A stretch of 64,000 nt of DNA, taken from the NCBI GenBank assembly GCA_004282875.1, contig SHLT01000002.1, forward strand, positions 1-64,000, written 5' to 3'. The notes under the pieces were generated by a model. The model was not told the DNA's origin. It saw nothing but the letters and a program-made list of their open reading frames with translations, and ran no database searches. This DNA comes from Chromatiales bacterium. Its GTDB lineage: Bacteria; Pseudomonadota; Gammaproteobacteria; Steroidobacterales; Woeseiaceae. Position numbers and translations under genes: made by a program. Below are positions 36,044-44,237 of the stretch, piece after piece (the first letter of the stretch is position 1; each line of letters begins with the position of its first letter).

Positions 36044-37132
36044 GTGACAGCAGAAGACTTCAGAACGATCTGGCTTAAGCCTGACGACCCGGCGATCGTG
36101 CAGATCATCGACCAGCGGCGGCTGCCTCACGAGTACACGGTGCACGACTTGCGGACATGGCAGGACGCAGCAACGGCGATTGCCGACATGTACGTCCGCG
36201 GCGCGCCCCTGATAGGCGCCACGGCGGCCTGGGGCCTCTACCTGGCGGCCCTGGAGGATGCGGATCCGGCAAACGTGCAGGCGGCGGCGAAGAGCCTGCT
36301 GCGATCCCGGCCGACAGCGGTGAACCTGCGCTGGGCGGTCGAGCGAATTTTGCGCATCGTCGCAACGCCCGGGCCGGACCTCGTGCAGCGCATTCGCGAT
36401 GATGCGCAGGCGATCTGCGACGAGGACGTGGAGATCAGTCGCGGCATCGGGGAACATGGCGTCGCGTTGCTCGAGGAAATTTCAAAACGCAAGCGAGGCG
36501 GCACCGTCAACGTCCTGACACATTGCAACGCAGGCTCGCTCGCCACAATCAACTACGGCACGGCCACCGCCCCGATCTACTTTGCGCAGCGGCGCGGCAT
36601 CGATGTCCACGTATGGGTGGACGAAACCCGGCCGCGAAACCAGGGTTCGCAGCTGACCGCATGGGAACTCGCGGCCAGTGGTGTGCCGCACACGCTGGTG
36701 GTAGACAATGCGGGCGGACACCTGATGCAGCATGACATGGTGGACATCGTCATCACCGGGACCGACAGGACGACACGCTGCGGCGATGTGGCCAACAAGA
36801 TCGGCACCTACCTGAAGGCACTCGCGGCTCACGATAACGACCTCCCTTTCTATGTCGCGCTGCCGTCGACCACGATCGACTGGGACAGCCGCGACGGGAT
36901 TGCCGAAATCCCGATTGAAGAACGCGACCCGGAAGAAGTCAGCCATATTTACGGGACGCACGACGGCAAACCCATCCGCGTATGTACGACGAGCAATAAC
37001 ACCCCGGTCAGCAATTACGCCTTCGACGTGACCCCCGCGAGGCTCGTGACCGGCCTGATCACCGAGCGCGGCATCTGCAGTGCCTCGGAGCAAGGTCTGC
37101 TCGGGCTATTTCCCGAGAGGCGCGGCCCGTGA
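36044..37132 (+). CDS. mtnA: S-methyl-5-thioribose-1-phosphate isomerase
   Basis: 362 residues starting at GTG 36044 with AGGTGA about 6 nt upstream. MtnA signatures are YVRGAPLIGATAAWGL, TVNVLTHCNAGSLATINYGTA with the catalytic Cys, VDETRPRNQGSQLTAWEL and VDIVITGTDRTTRCGDVANKIGTY with the catalytic Asp. It isomerises methylthioribose-1-phosphate to methylthioribulose-1-phosphate in recycling of methylthioadenosine. A class II aldolase gene overlaps its stop by 4 nt, so both act in one pathway. Confidence 0.93.
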   Translation: MTAEDFRTIWLKPDDPAIVQIIDQRRLPHEYTVHDLRTWQDAATAIADMYVRGAPLIGATAAWGLYLAALEDADPANVQAAAKSLLRSRPTAVNLRWAVERILRIVATPGPDLVQRIRDDAQAICDEDVEISRGIGEHGVALLEEISKRKRGGTVNVLTHCNAGSLATINYGTATAPIYFAQRRGIDVHVWVDETRPRNQGSQLTAWELAASGVPHTLVVDNAGGHLMQHDMVDIVITGTDRTTRCGDVANKIGTYLKALAAHDNDLPFYVALPSTTIDWDSRDGIAEIPIEERDPEEVSHIYGTHDGKPIRVCTTSNNTPVSNYAFDVTPARLVTGLITERGICSASEQGLLGLFPERRGP

Positions 37133-37737
37133 GCCTGGATGAAGGCTATATCAAGTACGAGAGCCACTGGACGCCCGGGCCGGCAACGCATGTGCTCGCC
37201 GCGCGGGAACTGGAACGCTGGCGCAAGCCCTTGTACGAGGCGCAGTTGATTGGCGAATATGCCGAGCACGGTATCGGCTATGGGAACCTCAGTGTACGGC
37301 GAGGCTCCAGCGGACTGTTCCTGATCAGTGGCACCCAAACGGGTAACCTGCCGGTCACGGATGAGAGCCACTACTCACTGGTCACGGATTGCGACATTCG
37401 CGCCAACGTGGTCAGGTGCAGCGGCCCCATTCAGGCGTCGTCCGAGGCGATGACGCACGCCGCGATCTATGCCCTGGGCGACGCGATCGGCGCGGTCGTG
37501 CATGCACACAGTCCTGATCTCTGGCGGCGCTATCTCGGCGAACTCCCCACCACGAATCCGGATGTGCCTTACGGAACCCCTGACATGGCGCAGGAACTCG
37601 ACCGGCTCTACCGGATGGAGGGTCTGCGTGAATCCGGAGTGGCCGTCATGGCCGGACATGATGATGGTCTGATCAGCTTCGGAACAACCATCGAGGAAGC
37701 GGCTCAGCGGATGCTCAGCCTGCTTCGCCCGCTGTAA
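37129..37737 (+). CDS. Class II aldolase/adducin family protein (candidate methylthioribulose-1-phosphate aldolase or dehydratase)
   Basis: 202 residues starting at GTG 37129, overlapping the mtnA stop (GTGA). The zinc-site HxH is in GAVVHAHSPDLWRRYL, the catalytic acid in ASSEAMTHAAIY, and the third His in VMAGHDDGLISFG. Coupling to mtnA points to methylthioribulose-1-phosphate as substrate. It could be the MtnB dehydratase of the aerobic salvage pathway or the Ald2-type aldolase of the DHAP shunt, which yields DHAP and methylthioacetaldehyde. No mtnC or mtnD lies nearby, which mildly favours the aldolase, but this is inference. A 23-nt convergent overlap with the TonB-C gene is present. Confidence 0.8.
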   Translation: MSLDEGYIKYESHWTPGPATHVLAARELERWRKPLYEAQLIGEYAEHGIGYGNLSVRRGSSGLFLISGTQTGNLPVTDESHYSLVTDCDIRANVVRCSGPIQASSEAMTHAAIYALGDAIGAVVHAHSPDLWRRYLGELPTTNPDVPYGTPDMAQELDRLYRMEGLRESGVAVMAGHDDGLISFGTTIEEAAQRMLSLLRPL

Positions 37738-38131
37738 TCGGCACCAGGGAAAATCGAAATGTCCGGCACGCTTTGATGCCTGACGATTCCTGACCTGCTG
37801 CCAACGGCTTCCAGGTCGAACGACGAACGGCCTTCATCGCCACCTTTTCAAATTGCCTGTCGGTGCTGCGGCGAACGGCAATGCGTCGCGGATAGCCGTC
37901 ACGAGAAATATTGAAACAGACCTGGACCGTGCCTTCAACGCGGTCCCTGCGCGCAATTGGCGGATATTGGGGAACGATGGTCTGCAGCGGCACGCGATCG
38001 GTCCGGGAATCGACCCTGGCGACACTCGCCGAGTCGTCGGCAAGGACCGGCCACACAACGGCGCACAGACAGGCAGCGCTAATCCTCAGGCTCGTCCTCA
38101 CGACCTTCGTCCATGGCGCTACGGCGCTCAT
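37715..38131 (-). CDS. Periplasmic energy-transducer-like protein with solitary TonB C-terminal domain
   Basis: From ATG 38131 the protein has 138 residues; GTG 38101 (128 residues) is an alternative with a shorter signal region. A signal peptide (VRTSLRISAACLCAVVWPVLA) precedes a TonB C-terminal fold (about 50-135): RVPLQTIVPQYPPIARRDRVEGTVQVCF, then DGYPRRIAVRRS and the final RFSLVPI. It lacks the Pro-rich spanner of TonB, so it probably does not energise outer-membrane receptors. Both starts lie inside the upstream TPR gene, suggesting translational coupling. Confidence 0.75.
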   Translation of the reverse strand: MSAVAPWTKVVRTSLRISAACLCAVVWPVLADDSASVARVDSRTDRVPLQTIVPQYPPIARRDRVEGTVQVCFNISRDGYPRRIAVRRSTDRQFEKVAMKAVRRSTWKPLAAGQESSGIKACRTFRFSLVPITAGEAG

Positions 38132-38624
38132 CGATTTCGACGCTCGGCGTAACGGGATTCGTTTCATCGAGCAGCATGCCCTTCGCAACCTTGAGGTGCC
38201 TGGAGCGCGGGCGCAACGCCTGGCCGCGGGCAATGTCCGCCTCCGACTCTTCGAAGCGTTCGAGCTGCAGGTAGACCAGGGCGCGGTTGTTGTAGGTGCG
38301 CCAGTGGTTGGGGTCACGCTCCAGCACCCAGTTGCAGTGCGGCAGCGCCCTGCCCGGCTCACCGATCATTACGTAGCCGGCACAGAGATTCGCGTGCCCG
38401 ATTTTGCGCTCGCGGATGCCCTGCGCCAATTCGAGGCCGCGCACGGTCAGGCGAACACCGGCTTCACCGTCACCCGCAACCAGGGCATCGGCGCCGTCAG
38501 ACAGGTAGACGTTGCGCGGCCCAATGACGGTCTTTGACTCTTCCTGGGCCGCAAGCGGCGAGTACGTCAACAGCACGACCGCCGTAACGAAAACAATCCA
38601 GAAACTCAGATGCCGTATTTTCAC
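38079..38624 (-). CDS. Exported tetratricopeptide-repeat protein
   Basis: 181 residues starting at GTG 38624. A signal peptide (IRHLSFWIVFVTAVVLLTYSPLAAQ) is followed by TPR-like helices (about 60-150): ANLCAGYVMIGEPGRALPHCNWVLERDPNHWRTYNNRALVYLQLERFEESEADI shows the typical W/L/G/Y-A-P spacing of two repeats. The C terminus is acidic (RREDEPED-like). It likely mediates protein contacts in the periplasm. The adjacent TonB-C gene overlaps it and the pair probably acts together. Confidence 0.78.
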   Translation of the reverse strand: MKIRHLSFWIVFVTAVVLLTYSPLAAQEESKTVIGPRNVYLSDGADALVAGDGEAGVRLTVRGLELAQGIRERKIGHANLCAGYVMIGEPGRALPHCNWVLERDPNHWRTYNNRALVYLQLERFEESEADIARGQALRPRSRHLKVAKGMLLDETNPVTPSVEIDERRSAMDEGREDEPED

Positions 38625-38641
38625 CGTGTCGACTCGGGGCG

Positions 38642-39070
38642 CTACCCGCTGATGTATTGCTCCAGCTGCTCGATTTCTTCCTGCTGGTCCGCGATGATCG
38701 CTTGCACGAGGTCGCCGATCGAGATGATGCCTGCCACTTTGCCATCGGCGATGACGGGCAGATGACGGATTCGCCTTCCGGACATCAGGCTCATGCAGTC
38801 ATTGACTGTTTGATCGGGGCTGGCAGTCACCAGGTCAGTCGTCATGATGTCGGCAACCGGTGTCGTTTCCGACGCGCGCCCCTTGATGATGACCTTGCGC
38901 GCGTAATCACGCTCGGTGACGATGCCCCTGAGCACGTCGCCGTCCATGACGAGCAGGGAGCCAATCGACCGGTCGGCCATGAGCTTGATCGCATCAAAAA
39001 CGGATGCGTCCTGAACGATCGAGATGATCTCCCTGCCTTTGGAATCGAGCAGATGCTTCACCAGTTTCAT
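38642..39070 (-). CDS. CBS-domain protein
   Basis: 142 residues made of two CBS repeats (about 8-60 and 72-128): SIVQDASVFDAIKLMADRSIGSLLVMDGD then VADIMTTDLVTASPDQTVNDCMSLM. RHLPVIADGKVAGIISIGDLV is the standard CBS ending. Such small stand-alone CBS proteins bind adenine nucleotides or S-adenosyl ligands and serve as energy sensors; the partner is unknown. It is 17 nt upstream of the TPR gene on the same strand. Confidence 0.9.
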   Translation of the reverse strand: MKLVKHLLDSKGREIISIVQDASVFDAIKLMADRSIGSLLVMDGDVLRGIVTERDYARKVIIKGRASETTPVADIMTTDLVTASPDQTVNDCMSLMSGRRIRHLPVIADGKVAGIISIGDLVQAIIADQQEEIEQLEQYISG

Positions 39071-39082
39071 TCCGCGTCCCCT

Positions 39083-39110
39083 TTGCCCTTAAGCGTTGAT
39101 TTAAGGGCAA
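39083..39110. repeat. 10-bp inverted repeat hairpin upstream of the CBS gene
   Basis: TTGCCCTTAA (39083-39092) and TTAAGGGCAA (39101-39110) are perfect reverse complements around an 8-nt spacer, 13 nt upstream of the CBS gene start codon. It could be an operator or a leader hairpin; no T-run follows on the minus strand, so terminator function is unlikely. Confidence 0.6.
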
Positions 39111-39228
39111 GTTTAGCAGATGAACTCAGATGACCCCTGTGACGCCCCCACACACATACAGCCGCTTGAAGCTGCCACTGCCATCGTCCAGTAGAATCAA
39201 GTCCTTAGACGCGCCGCTGACGCGTACT

Positions 39229-40575
39229 CTAGTCGCCGTCACCCAGGTAGCGGGACAGGCGTTTTTCGAGCGAGTCTGCGGAGAACCAGGTGCCTCTCAA
39301 AACCACACCGTGAATGCGTCGCGCATTGCGGATGTTGTCGAGCGGGTTGGCATCGAGGAGGACCAGGTCGGCATCGCGGCCAACCGCGACAGCACCGGCA
39401 TTCGTGCCGAGAAACTCGGCTGCCGCCACCGTCCCCGTCCGCAACGCGGCATATGGCGTTAATCCGGATGCGATCAGTGTGTCGAGTTCTTCGTGAATCG
39501 AGAATCCGGGCACATTGAACACCTGCGGTGAGTCCGAACCCAGCAGCAGGCCCGCCCCGGCTTTGTGCAGTTCGAGTATCAACTGCCGACGCAGGGCGAT
39601 CGCCAGTTCCGCGGTCTCGGGATTGAAGTCACGCTCGGCCAGCAGCGCCTTCTTGGAAGCGACCCATCGTTCCACGGTCGCTTTGGGCATGTACTGCATC
39701 CCCGGCAGGTTGCGGAGTTCCGCCACTGGCGTCGCATTGATGCGCGCCTCGATGAGCACTTCCGTGGCTACGTTCCAGGTCCCCGCCGCGGCCGTGGCGC
39801 GCGCCATCTCGGGAATCCTCTCTGCATCGAGCTCGTTGGCCAGCATGACCTCGAAGAAGCCACCGTAGCCGCCGTAACCGTCGCTGTCAGTGGGCAGCAA
39901 GGCCACAAAATACCCGTCCAGGTGATCGATTGTCGCCATGTTCAATTGCAGCGCACGCTCGATGCCTGTGGCCACGGGCACGTGTCCCGCGAACGGCATG
40001 CCCAGCTCATTGGCCGTTTCGCCAATTGCGATGAATTCATCGGCTGTAAGGCCGGGGTGTATTTTTACGAAGTCGTAACCGGCGGCATGCTGGTCCCTGA
40101 CCATTTGCCTGGCCTGCTCAACACCGGCGACCGAGCGTCCGTTGAATGATGGCCCCGAGGTGACGAGTCGCGGGCCAAAGACACTGCCGTCAAGTAACTG
40201 TTCGCGAAGCGCAAGATGCGAACGCTGGCCCAGCATCCCCCGAATGGTCGTTACCCCATTGGCCACATACAGGCTGAAATAGCGATCGAGCTCGGCAGAG
40301 TCCGCGCCCGGTACGTGTGCATGCATTTCCGCGAGACCGGGCATCAGAAAACGATCGGTGCCATCCACGACAGTCGCATCTTTGGGTATCGGCACTTCGT
40401 CGACCGACCCCAGCACGGCGATGACGCCCTCGTTCAGGACAACCGTCTGCGCCTCGAGCACGGTCTCCGAGGTCATTGGCACCACGTTGACGTTTACAAT
40501 TACCGTCGGCGCCGCCAGCCCGGCCGACGACGCCACCAGCGCGAAAATCAAGATCAGGTATTGCCGCATCCGCAT
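39229..40575 (-). CDS. Secreted amidohydrolase family protein
   Basis: ATG 40575 gives 448 residues with a signal peptide (MRQYLILIFALVASSAGLAA). The metallo-dependent amidohydrolase barrel has HAHV at beta-strand 1 (LMPGLAEMHAHVPGAD), the lysine region DFVKIHPGL, His in MPFAGHVPV and TIDHLDGYF, and Asp in LLLGSDSPQV. The C-terminal ADLVLLDANPLDNI and GRDAD blocks are the imidazolonepropionase-like end. It probably hydrolyses an imide, peptide or lactam in the periplasm; the substrate is unknown. It overlaps the end of the PLP dehydratase gene by 22 nt. Confidence 0.87.
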   Translation of the reverse strand: MRMRQYLILIFALVASSAGLAAPTVIVNVNVVPMTSETVLEAQTVVLNEGVIAVLGSVDEVPIPKDATVVDGTDRFLMPGLAEMHAHVPGADSAELDRYFSLYVANGVTTIRGMLGQRSHLALREQLLDGSVFGPRLVTSGPSFNGRSVAGVEQARQMVRDQHAAGYDFVKIHPGLTADEFIAIGETANELGMPFAGHVPVATGIERALQLNMATIDHLDGYFVALLPTDSDGYGGYGGFFEVMLANELDAERIPEMARATAAAGTWNVATEVLIEARINATPVAELRNLPGMQYMPKATVERWVASKKALLAERDFNPETAELAIALRRQLILELHKAGAGLLLGSDSPQVFNVPGFSIHEELDTLIASGLTPYAALRTGTVAAAEFLGTNAGAVAVGRDADLVLLDANPLDNIRNARRIHGVVLRGTWFSADSLEKRLSRYLGDGD

Positions 40576-41540
40576 TTCTTTAGTGTCTCGTCCGAAATAT
40601 TGCCACCACAAATGATAACGACAACTTTCTTGCCGGCGAGTTCGTCGCGCTTCTCCAGCATCCCCGCGAGCGCCACACCGGCTGCACCTTCAACGGGCTC
40701 GCCTTCGCTGCCAATATAGTCCCGCATCGCGGCCGCAATCTGTTCCTCATCGACAAGCACCCAGTCATCGACGACCGCCTGGTTGAGGGCAAATGTGACC
40801 GCCCCCTGCTCTATGCCGCCTGCCGTGCCATCGGACAGCGTGGGCTCACTGGGCATATCGATGATCTCACCAGCCTCTATCGAACGTGTCATGACGGGCG
40901 ACGCCAGCGGCTGGCAACCGTAAATGTGAATACCGGCGCTATGCGTCTTCAGCACAGCACCGGATCCGCCGATGAGGCCGCCACCGCCGACCGCAATGAA
41001 GACGGCATCGACGTCCGCGAGATCCTCGACGATCTCGATACCACACGTGCCCTGCCCCGCAATGACTTCTTCATCGTTGTAGGGAGACAGGTAAAACATG
41101 CCGTTCTCTGTGGCGTACTGCCTGGCGTGTTCCTCGGTGTCCAGCCCGTCGGTGCCGAACAAGCGCACATCGCCGCCGTAGCTGCGTATCTTCCCGATCT
41201 TGGCGGGGGAAGTCTGTTCCGGAACGAAGATGATCCCCGCAACACCCTGGGTCCGCATGGCGTATGCGACCGCGGCGCCATGGTTGCCGCTCGACGCCGC
41301 AACACAACCCTTGGACCTTTGCTCCGCGCTCAGGGTCAGGATTCTGTTCGTTGCCCCGCGAAGCTTGAACGACCCCGTTGTCTGATGATTCTCGAGTTTA
41401 AGAAAGACATCCGCGTTCAGCCTGTCGCTAAACGACGCGGAGCGGCACAGCGGCGTACGCTCAACATGTCCCGCGATGCGCGCGGCCGCACTGGCCGCTG
41501 CGTCAGCGGTCTTAGATACGATCGACACTAAACGTGTCAC
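40554..41540 (-). CDS. PLP-dependent threonine/serine dehydratase (serine-racemase-like)
   Basis: GTG 41540 is preferred (GGA about 8 nt upstream); the frame reaches 41672 but that would lie inside the metallopeptidase gene. GTG 41528 is another option. At 328 residues it matches the single-domain catabolic dehydratase/serine racemase size, with no ACT domain. The PLP lysine is in TTGSFKLRGATNR, the Asn loop in SSGNHGAAVAYA and the phosphate site in AVGGGGLIGGSG. C-terminal VVVIICGGNISDE is conserved. It deaminates L-threonine/serine or racemises serine. The start overlaps the metallopeptidase by 29 nt. Confidence 0.87.
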   Translation of the reverse strand: MTRLVSIVSKTADAAASAAARIAGHVERTPLCRSASFSDRLNADVFLKLENHQTTGSFKLRGATNRILTLSAEQRSKGCVAASSGNHGAAVAYAMRTQGVAGIIFVPEQTSPAKIGKIRSYGGDVRLFGTDGLDTEEHARQYATENGMFYLSPYNDEEVIAGQGTCGIEIVEDLADVDAVFIAVGGGGLIGGSGAVLKTHSAGIHIYGCQPLASPVMTRSIEAGEIIDMPSEPTLSDGTAGGIEQGAVTFALNQAVVDDWVLVDEEQIAAAMRDYIGSEGEPVEGAAGVALAGMLEKRDELAGKKVVVIICGGNISDETLKKCGCGNT

Positions 41541-42369
41541 AGGAGTCCGGATCCCCGCTCCCGAGCCCCTCGCGGAACCAGCGCTGGCGTTGCGCTGACG
41601 TACCGTGAGTAAACGATTCCGGCACGATGGTGCCCTGACTCCGGCGTTGCAGTGTGTCGTCGCCAATCGCACTCGCAGCGTTCAGGGCTTCCTCCACATC
41701 GCCGGCTTCCAGGAGATTGCGCGCCTTGTCCGCACGAAGGGCCCAGACACCGGCAAGGCAGTCCGCCTGCAGCTCGAGCCGAACCGACAATGCATTGGCT
41801 TCGCCTTTACTGAGGCGCTGTTTCATCTGATGCACCTGGCCCGAGATCCCCAACAGGTTCTGCACGTGGTGACCGACCTCATGCGCGATAACGTAGGCCT
41901 GCGCGAAATCACCGGGCGCCTTGAACTGCGTGCGCATCTGGTCGTAGAAGCTCAGGTCGATGTACGCCTTTTTGTCAGCCGGGCAATAAAATGGACCCAT
42001 CGCTGCCTGGCCCACTCCACAGGCCGAGCGTGTCGCGCCGGTAAACATGACCAGCGTCGGCGCTTCGTAGCGGCGACCTTGCTCTGCAAATATTTCCGTC
42101 CAGACATCTTCGGTATCCGCCACGACGACAGACACCATGTCAGCCAACGGATCGTTCTTCAGATCCTCCGCCGACGGGCGCGTGCCGCTCGACGACGCGC
42201 TGCCCGCGCCCTGCATACCCTGCAGCAGGGGCGTCGGATCGACACCGAAATACATCGCGACCAGGACCAGAACGATCGTGCCGATGCCGCCACCCAGCAG
42301 CTTCGGCCCCGCACGTGCGCCACGCCGGTCTTCAATGTTCGTACTGCGTCTTCCGCCTCGCCACCGCAT
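41512..42369 (-). CDS. ypfJ: Neutral zinc metallopeptidase (YpfJ/KPN_02809 family)
   Basis: 285 residues. A basic N terminus (MRWRGGRRSTNIEDRRG) precedes a membrane segment (GGGIGTIVLVLVAMYFGV), and the rest is exported. The metal and catalytic motif is YVIAHEVGHHVQNLLG (HExGHH) with the third ligand in LELQADCLAGVWA. FTGATRSACGVGQAAMGPFYCP and the C-terminal FTHGTSAQRQRWF are typical of the family. Its substrate is unknown. It lies immediately upstream of the PLP dehydratase, with overlapping reading frames. Confidence 0.93.
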   Translation of the reverse strand: MRWRGGRRSTNIEDRRGARAGPKLLGGGIGTIVLVLVAMYFGVDPTPLLQGMQGAGSASSSGTRPSAEDLKNDPLADMVSVVVADTEDVWTEIFAEQGRRYEAPTLVMFTGATRSACGVGQAAMGPFYCPADKKAYIDLSFYDQMRTQFKAPGDFAQAYVIAHEVGHHVQNLLGISGQVHQMKQRLSKGEANALSVRLELQADCLAGVWALRADKARNLLEAGDVEEALNAASAIGDDTLQRRSQGTIVPESFTHGTSAQRQRWFREGLGSGDPDSCDTFSVDRI

Positions 42370-42433
42370 GGTTCACTCCTCGATTCTGGCCGGTCATTGT
42401 CGACCATTCACCGCGACTTTTTCAAATATCCGC

Positions 42434-43948
42434 TCAAAGCTGGCTTTCGATCGGCAGCAGGCTCATGAGCTTGGTCAAAAAGCGCCGCCACAGGCTCGTT
42501 TGTGGCTCGGTGGTGATGACCTCCTCGACGTTGGCGGTCTGCAGCAACCACTGGAGCTTGCCTTTGGGCGACAACCGCAGCTTGTACGCAAAGTCCGGGA
42601 GTGTTTCGAGAATGCTCGTGGCCATCGACCTGGCGAGATCCCGGGACTGGACCTCCATGCCCATTTCAGTATTCAAATAGAGTGATCGCGGGTCGAGGTT
42701 GAATGAGCCGACAAACAGCCGCTCCCGATCGACGGTCGCGACCTTCGAATGCAGGGTTATCTTGGTGTCGGTTTCCATCGCCTCGAAGCGTGGCCGCAGC
42801 TCGTAGAGCTCAACGCCCTGCTGTAACAGGGGCTTGCGGTATCGCGCATACACCGCGTGCACGCTGGAGTGGTTGGTGGACGCCAGTGAGTTGCTGATGA
42901 TAACAACGCGTACTCCTTTCCTCACCAACGCGGCAAAGAAGTCGACACCCTGCTTCTGCGGCACGAAATACGGCGAAATGACGATGAGCTCTTTCTCGGC
43001 CGCCGACACAAATTTCTGCAGGTAGGCCGAGGTTTCGCTGTCCCGCCGGCGTATCAGGTTACGAACCTTGTCCGGATGATCCTGGACAATCCGTGCATCG
43101 GCGGCGACGAGGTCGAGATCGCCGTTCACGAAGTCGCCGACGAGGTCGACATTGATCCCCCTCAGGAACGGCTGGTCGCGATGCTCGTCAACATACCGGC
43201 GCCCTTCTTCCAGCGACTCCGCAACGCTGCTGTGCGCGACCAGCGTATCGAAGGCGTCCATCGGAATGGCTTCCGGCGAATTCCAGTATTCATCAAAGCC
43301 GTCCGACACTTCGTCGACAACGGCACCGATCGCCAACAGGTCCTCATCAATAAATTCGGTCTTCCCGCCGGTCTGGTAATACTCATCCGCAATATTCCGG
43401 CCGCCGACGATTGTTACCTGGTTGTCCACCGTGAAGGACTTGTTGTGCATGCGACGATTGAGAATATTGAAGTTCGCCAGGAGACTGATGAGCCTCGACC
43501 GTCGGCGCGGAAACGGGTTGAATACGCGCACCTCGATATTCTCGTGCTCGTCGAGTGACAGGAGACCGGCGTCGACTTCGTCGGTCAATGCGTCGTCCAT
43601 GAGCAGTCTGACGCGCACACCGCGGTCGGCAGCCTGCGCGAGGTGCAAGGCGACCAGGTTTCCTGCCACGTCGTCCTTGATCAGGTAACTCTGGATATCG
43701 ATGGACTGCTCGGCGCGGTCGATAAGCCCGACGCGCGCGCCCAGCGCATCGGCGCCGGAGTCGAGGCGATAAACCGCCGACCGGGCTTGTCTCGCGGTGA
43801 GCCAGGCTGATGCGGCCATGCCGAAGACGGTCGACGCGGTGTTGGCGGGTTTCCACGATTCAAGGCGTTTGGGGAGTTTGAAGAATCGCTGGTATTTCGG
43901 CGGCAGCCGGCTGCCGACCAATGTCGAGAACATCCCCATGTCCGCCAT
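42434..43948 (-). CDS. Phospholipase D family protein (ClsC/YmdC-like cardiolipin synthase)
   Basis: 504 residues with two HKD domains: RRMHNKSFTVDNQVTIVGGRN (about 165-185) and ITLHSKVATVDRERLFVGSFNLD (about 400-422). Further YmdC-like blocks are AEQSIDIQSYLIKDD and LIVISPYFVPQKQGV. It lacks the N-terminal transmembrane pair of ClsA. ClsC-type enzymes make cardiolipin from phosphatidylglycerol and phosphatidylethanolamine; phospholipase activity cannot be excluded. It is divergent from the riboswitch/oxidase unit across 134 nt before the aptamer. Confidence 0.87.
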   Translation of the reverse strand: MADMGMFSTLVGSRLPPKYQRFFKLPKRLESWKPANTASTVFGMAASAWLTARQARSAVYRLDSGADALGARVGLIDRAEQSIDIQSYLIKDDVAGNLVALHLAQAADRGVRVRLLMDDALTDEVDAGLLSLDEHENIEVRVFNPFPRRRSRLISLLANFNILNRRMHNKSFTVDNQVTIVGGRNIADEYYQTGGKTEFIDEDLLAIGAVVDEVSDGFDEYWNSPEAIPMDAFDTLVAHSSVAESLEEGRRYVDEHRDQPFLRGINVDLVGDFVNGDLDLVAADARIVQDHPDKVRNLIRRRDSETSAYLQKFVSAAEKELIVISPYFVPQKQGVDFFAALVRKGVRVVIISNSLASTNHSSVHAVYARYRKPLLQQGVELYELRPRFEAMETDTKITLHSKVATVDRERLFVGSFNLDPRSLYLNTEMGMEVQSRDLARSMATSILETLPDFAYKLRLSPKGKLQWLLQTANVEEVITTEPQTSLWRRFLTKLMSLLPIESQL

Positions 43949-44082
43949 GATTCAGGATAGCCTGAGCCGTGACAAGCGAATGCCGCCACCCGCGACCATA
44001 TGTGACCCGGTTATTTTACAGAATCAGCCCCTCGGAACTGGTTCGTTGCGCCATCGCCCTTGATATGCAAGGATCGAAACTC

Positions 44083-44168
44083 GTTTGACAAAGGCACACC
44101 TGTCGAAAGGCAGGGTCGCAAAGCTTCCGGCCTAAAGGATCTTCCAAGGGCAGCGGGGCTACCAACGC
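44083..44168 (+). promoter_or_regulatory. Cyclic di-GMP-I riboswitch (GEMM-I) aptamer
   Basis: The sequence reproduces the GEMM-I core in order: GGCACACC (44093-44100) with the GAAA tetraloop at 44105-44108, GGGTCGCAAAGC (44113-44124), CCGGCCTAAA (44127-44136) and AGCGGGGCTACC (44152-44163). This closely parallels the Vibrio cholerae Vc2 aptamer as I know it. It lies in the leader of the FAD-oxidase gene, about 70 nt before the ATG at 44238. GGCAGC (44149-44154) can pair with GCTGCC (44191-44196), an alternative helix that would disrupt the aptamer and may form the expression platform. ON or OFF behaviour cannot be told. Confidence 0.88.
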
Positions 44169-44237
44169 GAATTTTCATCGCTACACCGATGCTGCCTGCG
44201 TGTCTTTGCCAACTTGTTGACACTGCTGGAGGCATTG

